Source: Clostridiales bacterium
Lineage (GTDB): Bacteria; Bacillota; Clostridia; Tissierellales; Sedimentibacteraceae
Length of the DNA: 7,586 nucleotides
Assembly (NCBI GenBank): GCA_003497505.1
Contig: DNNV01000255.1
Location: forward strand, 1 to 7,586
Reading direction: 5' to 3'
Of this stretch, positions 1 through 6,051 are shown in pieces; within the stretch, counting starts at the first letter, position 1; each line of letters begins with the position of its first letter. Under the pieces are notes generated by a model. The model saw only the letters and a program-made list of their open reading frames with translations. It was not told where the DNA came from and did not search any database. Made by a program: the position numbers and the translations under genes.

Positions 1-2
1 AT

Positions 3-122
3 ATTACAGATAATTCTGAATTCATAAATAAAATTAAGGACAGTATCATGTGTCTGCAAAATAAATGGGAAATAAAGCACCTGGCTGCAGATACAGAAGG
101 CGTAAAGGAGGAAGTATGTTAA
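3..122 (+). CDS. 3' end of an unidentified upstream gene (partial)
   Basis: The frame beginning at base 3 is open from the left edge for 39 codons and stops at TAA 120-122. Its visible tail is mostly charged and contains FINKIKDSI and WEIKHLAADTEG. I do not recognise the family. Support for it being real is positional: the stop overlaps the ATG (116-118) of the next gene, and that gene's strong ribosome binding site (AAAGGAGG, 104-111) lies inside this frame, a typical arrangement for translationally coupled genes. In Bacillus the equivalent ACT-domain gene sits next to obg and pheA, but this tail does not clearly match either. It could still be a chance open frame, since only 39 codons are visible and the two other frames close early. 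Confidence 0.45.
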   Translation: MTDNSEFINKIKDSIMCLQNKWEIKHLAADTEGVKEEVC

Positions 123-553
123 AGAAGTATTTAATTGTCAGCAAAAAAATATTGCCGGATGTATATGAAAAGGTCATCGAGGCAAGAAATTTAATCAACA
201 ACGGCAGCGTAAAGGGAATCAGCGAGGCTGTAAAAATGGTAGGCATAAGCCGAAGCACTTACTATAAGTACAAGGACTACGTTTTTTCTCCGTCTGAAAA
301 CTCCATTGGAAGAAAGGCCGTAATATCCATGATGCTCAGACATGAAAAAGGCGTGCTGTCAAGTGTGCTCAACTATATGTCCATGGAAAACGCCAATATT
401 CTTACCATAAACCAAAATATACCCATTAACGGAAAGGCAGCTGTCAGTCTCTCCCTCGATATTTCTGACATAAGCAAACCCGTTGATGACGTCATGGCTG
501 AACTTAAGAAGGTTAAGGGCGTAAGCTCTGTAAAGCTGCTGTCCATTGAGTAG
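116..553 (+). CDS. UPF0735-type ACT domain protein (PheB-like)
   Basis: This encodes 145 residues, about the length of Bacillus subtilis PheB (roughly 147). The N-terminal half (about 1-57) begins MLKKYLIVSKKILPDVYEK and carries a helix-turn-helix-like segment at about 36-56 (EAVKMVGISRSTYYKYK). The C-terminal half (about 67-145) is a single ACT domain with the beta-alpha-beta-beta-alpha-beta pattern, starting near RKAVISMMLRHEKGVL and ending VKGVSSVKLLSIE. ACT domains usually bind amino acids and control amino-acid metabolism. The family's exact function is not established, so a role as an amino-acid-responsive regulator is inference. I chose ATG 116 because AAAGGAGG (104-111) sits 4 bases upstream and the product then starts as family members do. 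An ATG at 65 in the same frame would add 17 atypical residues and has no ribosome binding site. The gene overlaps the upstream frame by 7 bases and lies 9 bases before the patatin gene. Confidence 0.9.
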   Translation: MLKKYLIVSKKILPDVYEKVIEARNLINNGSVKGISEAVKMVGISRSTYYKYKDYVFSPSENSIGRKAVISMMLRHEKGVLSSVLNYMSMENANILTINQNIPINGKAAVSLSLDISDISKPVDDVMAELKKVKGVSSVKLLSIE

Positions 554-562
554 GTAGATAAA

Positions 563-1774
563 ATGTATGGATTAGTTTTAGAGGGCGGAGGCGCAAAAGG
601 TGCGTATCATGTGGGAGCTTTTAAGGCGCTGCGTGAGCTGGGAATAGAAATCGGGGGAATTGCAGGTACATCCATAGGAGCAATAAACGGTGCAATGATG
701 GTTCAGGGAGATTATGACCTTCTTGAAAGGCTGTGGTACAGTGTAAATTCCTATGAACTGTTTGATTTGGATGAAAAAGCTATTTTAGATTTGAAGAATC
801 TTAATCTGCAAGAAATAAATTTTTCCTATCTCCTGCATCAGTCCAAGGAGATATTAGTTAACCGAGGGCTTGACACAACAAAGGTCAGGGAGCTTTTTGA
901 CACATATGTGGATGAGGAAAAAGTACGAAGCTCAGCTACGGACTTCGGAATCGTCACTGTGGACCTTACGGATAAGAAGCCTGTGGAAATGTTTAAGGAG
1001 AATATTCCACAAGGGAAAATGACGGACTTTTTAATTGCCAGCGCAAACCTTCCAGCCTTCAAAATAGAGGAAATGGACGGGAAGAAATATCTTGACGGTG
1101 GTTTTTACAACAACCTTCCTATAGATTTGCTGGCTAAAAAGGGATACAGAGAAATAATTGCCGTGAGAACCATGGCAGTAGGTGTAGTGCGAAGGGTAAA
1201 GGATAAGAATGTAAAAATTACTTATATTCAGCCTGCGGAGGGAACTCTAGGCGGAATGCTTGATTCCCTGGATTTCAATATGGAAAAAGCAGACCAGCTT
1301 ATAAAGTTGGGTTACTACGATACCATGAAGGTATTTAAAAAACTCAAGGGCTTCAGGTATTATTGTGCACCCTACGAAGGAAACTTCATAGAGCTTATGA
1401 CATATTACATGCTGCACAACAAAGAAATTATTGAAAGCATTGCCGAAACTTTAGGCTTTGCAGATTTCAGCCGGGACAGAGTGCTTTTCGAGAAAATAAT
1501 GCCTAGGCTTGAGAGCATACTAGATATGAAAGGCCGAGCCGATTACGAGGACATATGCATCAGGTTTTTCGAGAGAATTGCGGAAAAACTGAATGTTGAA
1601 AGGTTCAAAATATACAATACTCTGGACTTCCTAAAAATTACCGCAGATGCCTTCAAGGAAAAACCTATAGAATTCACAAAAAACCTGCCGTCCTTCATCA
1701 AGCAGAACAAGCTTTTATCTCTAGCGGTTAAGGAAGACTTGCTGGTGGAAATATTCCACACAATTATGAAATAA
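563..1774 (+). CDS. Patatin-like phospholipase family protein
   Basis: The product is 403 residues with no signal peptide or evident membrane segment, so it is probably cytoplasmic. The N-terminal patatin domain (about 1-205) has all the expected motifs: the glycine-rich oxyanion loop GGGAKG (8-13), the nucleophile elbow G-T-S-I-G (35-39) with Ser37, and the D-G-G motif (178-180) with Asp178 completing a Ser-Asp dyad. Family members are serine acyl hydrolases that cleave phospholipids or other acyl esters; the substrate here is unknown. About 200 residues follow the catalytic core, mostly charged and apparently helical, and I assign them to no domain. The ATG lies 9 bases after the upstream ACT gene. 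Its ribosome binding site is weak (only TAGGT around 551-555), so translation may be coupled to the preceding gene. A terminator follows within 10 bases. The family call is firm; the physiological role is open. Confidence 0.93.
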   Translation: MYGLVLEGGGAKGAYHVGAFKALRELGIEIGGIAGTSIGAINGAMMVQGDYDLLERLWYSVNSYELFDLDEKAILDLKNLNLQEINFSYLLHQSKEILVNRGLDTTKVRELFDTYVDEEKVRSSATDFGIVTVDLTDKKPVEMFKENIPQGKMTDFLIASANLPAFKIEEMDGKKYLDGGFYNNLPIDLLAKKGYREIIAVRTMAVGVVRRVKDKNVKITYIQPAEGTLGGMLDSLDFNMEKADQLIKLGYYDTMKVFKKLKGFRYYCAPYEGNFIELMTYYMLHNKEIIESIAETLGFADFSRDRVLFEKIMPRLESILDMKGRADYEDICIRFFERIAEKLNVERFKIYNTLDFLKITADAFKEKPIEFTKNLPSFIKQNKLLSLAVKEDLLVEIFHTIMK

Positions 1775-1782
1775 GACAATTA

Positions 1783-1812
1783 AAACGGACGCCGGGCGTC
1801 CGTTTACATTTT
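1783..1812. terminator. Bidirectional intrinsic terminator between convergent genes
   Basis: A perfect 10-bp stem (1783-1792 pairing with 1796-1805, GC-rich in the middle, 3-base loop CGG) lies in the 42-base gap between the stops of the patatin gene and the opposite-strand amidase gene. On the + strand it runs into TTTACATTTTTT. On the - strand the AAAA at 1782-1785 gives a short U-run after the stem. It can therefore serve both genes, more strongly in the + direction. Confidence 0.85.
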
Positions 1813-1816
1813 TTGA

Positions 1817-3229
1817 CTATTTCTTAAAGTAATCCACTATTCCGTAGGCGATTTTCTCCGCCATTATGTCCTGGAAGCTTCCTATGTGGATGTTCATTTC
1901 TTCCTGTGGGTTGGACATGAAGCCTATTTCTATGAGAGCCGCGGGAGTCGATGTTTCACGAAGCACCTCGTAGTTCCTGTCTAAAATCCCGTCTCTATAC
2001 ACACCGTTCACAGTTATTGCGTTCAAATAAATTGCTTCCGCAAGGTTGTAGCCGTAGCGTGGGTCTTTGTAGTTTATCGTATTGTAATATGTTGAAAGCC
2101 CGAAGTAGTCGCTGTTGTTCAGTGAGTTGTGATGTATTGAGAGAAGAATGTCCGCCTTCAGCCTGTCTGCCATTCTGCCTCTTTCCTTGTTCGCTATATA
2201 GTAGTCACCGGTCCTCGTCATGTATACCTTTGCTCCCATGCCCTCAAGTATGTCCTTAAGCCTGTTGGCAACCTCCAGATTAACATACTTTTCGTATTTC
2301 CCAGAATAGCTTATGGAACCCGGGTCCTTACCGCCGTGACCGGGATCAAGGAGTATAGTCTTGCCTGCCAGAGGGTTGACCTCCTTAAGATAGGCGCCGT
2401 TGCACCATCCCACAATACCGCTTTCTGATACGATTTTATCCCAGCCGCTTTCGGAACCTACAACATTTACTACATCTCCCTTCTTAAGAGAGCCCACTTT
2501 CTTGTCCTCTGCAGAAGGACCTGTTCGTATATTCAATTCATCAATAGTTATTTTGAAGGATATACTTCCTTCCGAGTAATAGTTTCGGTTGTAGGTTGTC
2601 AGCCATCCCGCCACATATCCGTCCTGTTTGTCATCAAGCCTTATCTGCAGCCAGCCGTTTTTTTCTCCAACCACCTTATAGGAGTCGTATTTGTTTCCCT
2701 GTGCAAGTACATCGCTGCTCAGGGACGCATTTCCTCTGATGTTGACCTTGTCGTATAAGATGTATATATTTTGTGACGACTTGTATTCCAAATCTGTGAG
2801 CCAGCTCGCCACATAGTATTCCTTGCCATTGTATTCTATTATGTGCCAGCTGTGATATGTGTCTATGTATCTTGCCTTTTCTCCCGGCTCAAGCTGTGCA
2901 ACAGCATCAGAAAGTGTTGTTGCGGATTTTCGTATGTTTATTTTATTCTTTGTGTTGTTTACAACATATTTTTCCGGGGGAACGGTCACGAAATATTTTT
3001 CTATCCAGCCTGAAGAGCCGCTTGGGGTTTTCACGTTGTACCACTGCTCATTTTCACTGACTATGTCAAGCTTCGTGCTCATTTTTAATGTGCTTACAAC
3101 AGCCGAAGAGTAGTCGGCATTTTTATATAGCGCAATATCCGATATGTTCGTATATCCTGTTTCCGCACCGTATGCGGGAACAAGGCTGAGCCACAGCACG
3201 GCGGCAATAATAAGTAATATTTTTTTCAT
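1817..3229 (-). CDS. Secreted N-acetylmuramoyl-L-alanine amidase with four SH3 repeats
   Basis: The product is 470 residues. A signal peptide fits residues 1-21 (MKK, hydrophobic core LLIIAAVLWLSLV, likely cleavage after AYG). Four bacterial SH3-type repeats follow at about 24-85, 88-148, 154-216 and 224-284. Repeats 2-4 carry the NIR signature (NIRKSAT, NIRGNAS, NIRTGPS), which suggests cell-wall binding. The C-terminal Amidase_3 domain (about 288-470) has the zinc ligands His298 (DPGHGG), Glu313 (KYEKYVNLEVA) and His366 (SIHHN), and catalytic Glu434 (ALIEIGFMSN). This family cleaves the bond between N-acetylmuramic acid and L-alanine in peptidoglycan, outside the cell. The start is supported by AAAGGAGGA (3233-3241 on the - strand) 3 bases upstream. 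It is transcribed divergently from cysS, with a Spo0A-box-like site in its upstream region. Members of this family act in cell separation, germination or mother-cell lysis; which of these applies here cannot be read from the sequence. Confidence 0.95.
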   Translation of the reverse strand: MKKILLIIAAVLWLSLVPAYGAETGYTNISDIALYKNADYSSAVVSTLKMSTKLDIVSENEQWYNVKTPSGSSGWIEKYFVTVPPEKYVVNNTKNKINIRKSATTLSDAVAQLEPGEKARYIDTYHSWHIIEYNGKEYYVASWLTDLEYKSSQNIYILYDKVNIRGNASLSSDVLAQGNKYDSYKVVGEKNGWLQIRLDDKQDGYVAGWLTTYNRNYYSEGSISFKITIDELNIRTGPSAEDKKVGSLKKGDVVNVVGSESGWDKIVSESGIVGWCNGAYLKEVNPLAGKTILLDPGHGGKDPGSISYSGKYEKYVNLEVANRLKDILEGMGAKVYMTRTGDYYIANKERGRMADRLKADILLSIHHNSLNNSDYFGLSTYYNTINYKDPRYGYNLAEAIYLNAITVNGVYRDGILDRNYEVLRETSTPAALIEIGFMSNPQEEMNIHIGSFQDIMAEKIAYGIVDYFKK

Positions 3230-3272
3230 TCGTCCTCCTTTACTCTATGCCATGTTACCAATATTTTAACAG

Positions 3273-3284
3273 TTTTCGACAAAA
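3273..3284 (-). promoter_or_regulatory. Candidate Spo0A box upstream of the amidase gene
   Basis: Read on the - strand the sequence is TTTTGTCGAAAA, containing the exact TGTCGAA core (3275-3281) and the flanking T and A residues preferred by Spo0A. It lies about 45-55 bases upstream of the amidase ATG. The TTGTCG within it could act as a poor -35 with TAACAT 19 bases further on as a -10. Spo0A-activated sigma-A promoters often have such overlapping sites and long spacers. The match is direct; the function is inferred. Confidence 0.45.
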
Positions 3285-3300
3285 TAACCATTACAGTATT

Positions 3301-3330
3301 GTTACATAGTGAAAAATGGCGGCAGGTCAA
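3301..3330 (-). promoter_or_regulatory. Possible sigma-A promoter for the amidase gene
   Basis: On the - strand, TTGACC (3325-3330) is a 5/6 match to the -35 consensus. TGTAAC (3301-3306, 18-base spacer) or the overlapping TATGTA (3303-3308, 16-base spacer) could be the -10. A transcript from here would start near 3295 and carry the Spo0A-like site in its leader, so Spo0A binding would repress this promoter. The -10 is weak, and the alternative promoter overlapping the box is equally possible. Confidence 0.3.
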
Positions 3331-3331
3331 C

Positions 3332-3361
3332 CGCAACGCATTCCCAAAGTATGCGACTGCG
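3332..3361. repeat. Imperfect inverted repeat upstream of cysS
   Basis: CGCA (3332-3335) and CGCAT (3337-3341) pair with ATGCG (3351-3355) and TGCG (3358-3361) around a 9-base loop, with a 1/2-base internal bulge. It lies 14 bases before the cysS -35 element. There is no T-run on either side, so it is unlikely to be a terminator. It could be an operator or have no function. Confidence 0.35.
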
Positions 3362-3375
3362 ATTTAAAAAATAGC

Positions 3376-3404
3376 TTGATACAATCATTTCCGTATTATA
3401 TAAT
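3376..3404 (+). promoter_or_regulatory. Sigma-A promoter of the cysS operon
   Basis: TTGATA (3376-3381, 5/6) and a perfect TATAAT (3399-3404) are separated by 17 bases. Transcription would start near 3411, giving a leader of only about 24 bases before the cysS ATG. It contains the ribosome binding site GGAGGGG (3418-3424). There is no room for a T-box leader, so the operon appears to be expressed constitutively unless a protein acts at the promoter. Confidence 0.88.
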
Positions 3405-3434
3405 GATTTTAAATTATGGAGGGGAGAAATTCTG

Positions 3435-4856
3435 ATGAAGCTTTATAATACATTATCAAGAACAATTGAAGATTTTAAGCCTATAGATGAAAATTTGGTA
3501 AAAATATATACCTGCGGACCTACAGTGTACAACTACGCTCATTTGGGAAATCTGAGAATGTACATTCACGAAGACATACTGGAAAAAGCTCTGAGATATG
3601 TGGGATATCCGGTGAAAAGGGTCATGAATATAACGGATGTGGGACATCTGGAATCAGACGCCGATGACGGCGAGGACAAAATGCTCAAGGGAGCGAAAAG
3701 AGAAAACAAGACGGTGTGGGAAATTGCACAGCATTATACCGACGCGTTTTTTGCTGATATAGAAAAATTGAATATAAAGAAAGCCGATATAATAGCGAGA
3801 GCGACGGATTACATAGACGACTACATTGAATTCATCAAGGGACTTGAGGAGAAGGGCTATACGTATATCGCAAACGGTAATGTTTATTTTGACATCACAA
3901 AGGTGGAAAATTATACTAAGCTTTCGGGTATGGATCTTGAGCAGCTGCGCACGGCATCCAGAGAGGAAGTTTCCGTAGATGTTCATAAGAAAAACCCTCA
4001 GGATTTCGTGCTTTGGTTTACGAAGTCCAAGTTTGAAAATCAGGCAATGAAGTGGGATTCGCCGTGGGGAGTGGGGTATCCGGGATGGCATATAGAGTGC
4101 TCTGTAATAAGCCTTAAAAATCTTGGTGAGCAGATGGATATACACTGCGGAGGCGTGGACCACATTCCTGTGCATCATACCAATGAAATTGCTCAGACAG
4201 AAAGCTATACCGGAAAGCCATGGGTGAAATACTGGTGGCACGGTGAATTTTTAATAGACCAGGACGGAAAAATGAGTAAATCCAGCGGTGAGTTCTTAAC
4301 TCTGTCACTTGTTGAGAAAAAGGGATTCAATCCGCTGTCGTACAGATACTTTGTTTTGAATTCACATTATAGGAAGCAGCTTGCATTTTCATTTGATTCT
4401 CTGGCCTCTGCTGAGAATGCATATGTTAAGCTTAAAAACAGGGTGAAGAACATAAAGGAAAATGTGGGAGAGTTGCAGGAAGGCATCGAGCTTTCACCGG
4501 CAGCGAAAAGTTATAGGGAGGAATTCAAGGCATGCCTTGAGGACGATCTGAATACTGCTAATGCGATTACTGTATTATTTAATGTGCTGAAGGCTGATGA
4601 CATACAAAATGCCGAGAAAATAAAACTGGTTGAGGACTTTGAGCAGGTTCTGTCATTGGGACTGATGAAGGACGATGAAACAGAGATTCATGACGATTTG
4701 GCTGAATATGTTGAAGAAATGATTCAGAAGAGGCAGGACGCAAAGAAGAACAAGGACTACCAGCTTGCCGACGCAATACGTGCCGAGCTTTTAGAAAAAG
4801 GAATAGCTTTGGAAGATACGAGACAGGGTGTAAATTGGAAGAGAATAAATCAATAG
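3435..4856 (+). CDS. cysS: Cysteinyl-tRNA synthetase, insertion-bearing subclass
   Basis: This cytoplasmic class I synthetase joins cysteine to tRNA-Cys using ATP. The product is 473 residues, close to the usual 460-470. The HIGH-type motif is HLGN (36-39) after CGPTVYNYA, and the KMSKS loop is at 279-283. Four zinc/substrate ligands correspond to E. coli C28, C209, H234 and E238: Cys27, Cys222 (GWHIECS), His247 and Glu251. The distance between the two cysteines is 14 residues longer than in E. coli, because the usual DIDDKI segment is replaced by DVGHLESDADDGEDKM. The zinc-site motif reads DHIPVHHTNEIAQ rather than FPHHENEIAQ. Both mark a divergent subclass. ATG 3435 has GGAGGGG about 10 bases upstream and starts MKLYNTLSR like its relatives. 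The 3' end overlaps mrnC by 22 bases. All catalytic motifs are intact, so it should be active. Confidence 0.97.
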   Translation: MKLYNTLSRTIEDFKPIDENLVKIYTCGPTVYNYAHLGNLRMYIHEDILEKALRYVGYPVKRVMNITDVGHLESDADDGEDKMLKGAKRENKTVWEIAQHYTDAFFADIEKLNIKKADIIARATDYIDDYIEFIKGLEEKGYTYIANGNVYFDITKVENYTKLSGMDLEQLRTASREEVSVDVHKKNPQDFVLWFTKSKFENQAMKWDSPWGVGYPGWHIECSVISLKNLGEQMDIHCGGVDHIPVHHTNEIAQTESYTGKPWVKYWWHGEFLIDQDGKMSKSSGEFLTLSLVEKKGFNPLSYRYFVLNSHYRKQLAFSFDSLASAENAYVKLKNRVKNIKENVGELQEGIELSPAAKSYREEFKACLEDDLNTANAITVLFNVLKADDIQNAEKIKLVEDFEQVLSLGLMKDDETEIHDDLAEYVEEMIQKRQDAKKNKDYQLADAIRAELLEKGIALEDTRQGVNWKRINQ

Positions 4857-5335
4857 ATAATAAATCAATAGATAATAAATCAATAGATAATAAAGAAATG
4901 CTTACAGCGGCAAATAATGCTAACATATACAGCGATAAAAATAATATGATGTATTCACCTGCGCAGCTTGCCTATGCAGGTGACGCAGTTTATGAGCTTT
5001 TGGTGAGAAGTCACATTATCCGCAATCATGACACCAATGTAAACAAGATGCACAGGCTTTCCGTCAAGTTTGTAAGGGCGGATGCTCAGGCACGTTTGGT
5101 TAGCTGCCTTGAGGATGAGCTGACAGAAGAAGAAAAAAGAATAGTGAAAAGGGGAAGAAATGCCAAGGTCACTTCCTCACCTAAAAATGCCGAAATGATG
5201 AACTACAGATATGCCACAGGCTTTGAGGCCCTTTTGGGGTATCTGTATCTTAGCAATGAGCTTGACAGGCTCATGGAGCTGTTTGGCAGGATAATAGAAA
5301 TAATAGAAAAGGATGAAAAAAATGAGGATAATTGA
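4835..5335 (+). CDS. mrnC: Mini-ribonuclease III (23S rRNA maturation)
   Basis: Mini-III is a dimeric RNase III domain without a double-stranded-RNA-binding domain; in Bacillus it matures the ends of 23S rRNA with help from ribosomal protein L3. The catalytic acidic residues are visible: Asp50 in LAYAGDAVYELLVR (45-58) and Glu131 in GFEALLGYLYL. The conserved KRGRNAK block and the TPKN-like SSPKN segment lie between them. The start is uncertain. TTG 4835 has only AGGGTG upstream and gives 166 residues with a low-complexity N-terminus of three NKSID repeats. ATG 4898 gives 145 residues, closest to the Bacillus length of about 143, but has no evident ribosome binding site and would rely on coupling to cysS. 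The domain itself starts only at about residue 40. Overlaps with cysS (22 bases, if TTG is used) and rlmB (14 bases) point to one coupled operon. Confidence 0.93.
   Translation: MEENKSIDNKSIDNKSIDNKEMLTAANNANIYSDKNNMMYSPAQLAYAGDAVYELLVRSHIIRNHDTNVNKMHRLSVKFVRADAQARLVSCLEDELTEEEKRIVKRGRNAKVTSSPKNAEMMNYRYATGFEALLGYLYLSNELDRLMELFGRIIEIIEKDEKNEDN
4844..4894 (+). repeat. 15-bp tandem repeat, 3.4 copies, at the cysS/mrnC junction
   Basis: The unit AATAAATCAATAGAT occurs three times without mismatch (4844-4858, 4859-4873, 4874-4888), followed by a partial AATAAA. It covers the last codons and the stop of cysS and the 5' part of mrnC. In the mrnC frame it encodes NKSID three times. In the cysS frame each unit contains a TAG. 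The unit is five codons long, so gain or loss of a copy keeps mrnC in frame and leaves cysS unchanged. Confidence 0.95.
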
Positions 5336-6050
5336 AGGCAGAAACCCGGTCACAGAAGCATTGAGAAGCGATGCGCAGATAGATACCATACTCATAAGCA
5401 GAGAGGCAGCGCAGGGCTCTATGAGTAAAATAATAGAGCTTGCAAAGGAGAAGGATGTACGCGTTAAAAATGTCGATAAGGCAACTCTGGACAGATTGAG
5501 CGAGAACAAGAGACATCAGGGTGTAATTGCCGAGGCCATGGAATATGAGTACAAGGAAGTGGACGATATATTGGACTATGCCGCTAAAAAGGGAGAGAAG
5601 CCCTTTGTTGTAATCCTCGATGAAATAACGGATGTTCATAATTTAGGGGCAATAATCAGGTCAGCGGAATGTATGGGTGCTCACGGTGTGATAATCCCCA
5701 AGAGAAGAGCTGCTCAGATAAACGGTGTTGTGGCAAAATCATCTGCCGGTGCAATTGAATATCTGCCTGTTGCAAGGGTTACAAATATAAGCCGCACATT
5801 GGAAGAGCTTAAGGAAAAAGGCCTGTGGATATACGGCGCCGACATGGAAGGGAAAAATGTCTCTGATGAAAAGTTTGATGCTCCCGTGGGTCTGGTTATA
5901 GGAAGCGAAGGTTCTGGCATCGGAAAGCTTATTAAGGAAAAATGCGACTGCCTTGTGAAAATTCCTATGAAGGGCTCAATTAATTCATTGAATGCATCAT
6001 GTGCCGCATCTGTCATAATATATGAAATAATGAAGCAGAGAGGCTTCTGA
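5322..6050 (+). CDS. rlmB: 23S rRNA 2'-O-ribose methyltransferase, TrmH/SpoU family
   Basis: RlmB-type enzymes transfer a methyl group from S-adenosylmethionine to the ribose of a conserved guanosine in 23S rRNA domain V (G2251 in E. coli). The product is 242 residues. The N-terminal substrate-binding domain (about 1-75) begins MRIIEGRNPVTEAL and includes NKRHQGVIAEA. The C-terminal SPOUT knot domain has motif 1 (DVHNLGAIIRSAE, Asn107 and the following Arg), motif 2 (LVIGSEGSGIG) and motif 3 (IPMKGSINSLNASCAA). I chose ATG 5322 because AAGGA (5309-5313) is 8 bases upstream. An in-frame ATG at 5313 would add MKK but has no properly spaced site. It overlaps mrnC by 14 bases and lies 1 base before rae1. 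Close relatives include tRNA (Gm18) methyltransferase TrmH, but the sequence and the neighbours match Bacillus YacO/RlmB best. Confidence 0.95.
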   Translation: MRIIEGRNPVTEALRSDAQIDTILISREAAQGSMSKIIELAKEKDVRVKNVDKATLDRLSENKRHQGVIAEAMEYEYKEVDDILDYAAKKGEKPFVVILDEITDVHNLGAIIRSAECMGAHGVIIPKRRAAQINGVVAKSSAGAIEYLPVARVTNISRTLEELKEKGLWIYGADMEGKNVSDEKFDAPVGLVIGSEGSGIGKLIKEKCDCLVKIPMKGSINSLNASCAASVIIYEIMKQRGF

Positions 6051-6051
6051 A

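Noticed and set aside
65..115. Longer start for the ACT-domain protein at ATG 65
   Set aside because: It has no ribosome binding site and adds 17 basic, glycine-rich residues that are in fact the translated AAAGGAGG region. ATG 116 is ideally placed and gives the family length.
3332..3361. Intrinsic terminator between the amidase gene and cysS
   Set aside because: The stem is short and bulged, no T-run follows on either strand, and neither gene ends here because the two are divergent.
3654..4241. 195-codon - strand frame inside cysS
   Set aside because: It lies wholly opposite intact, conserved cysS coding sequence and its translation resembles no protein family.
4579..4926. 115-codon - strand frame with LLSIDLLSID repeats
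   Set aside because: It is the antisense shadow of cysS and the 15-bp repeat, with no ribosome binding site or recognisable domain.
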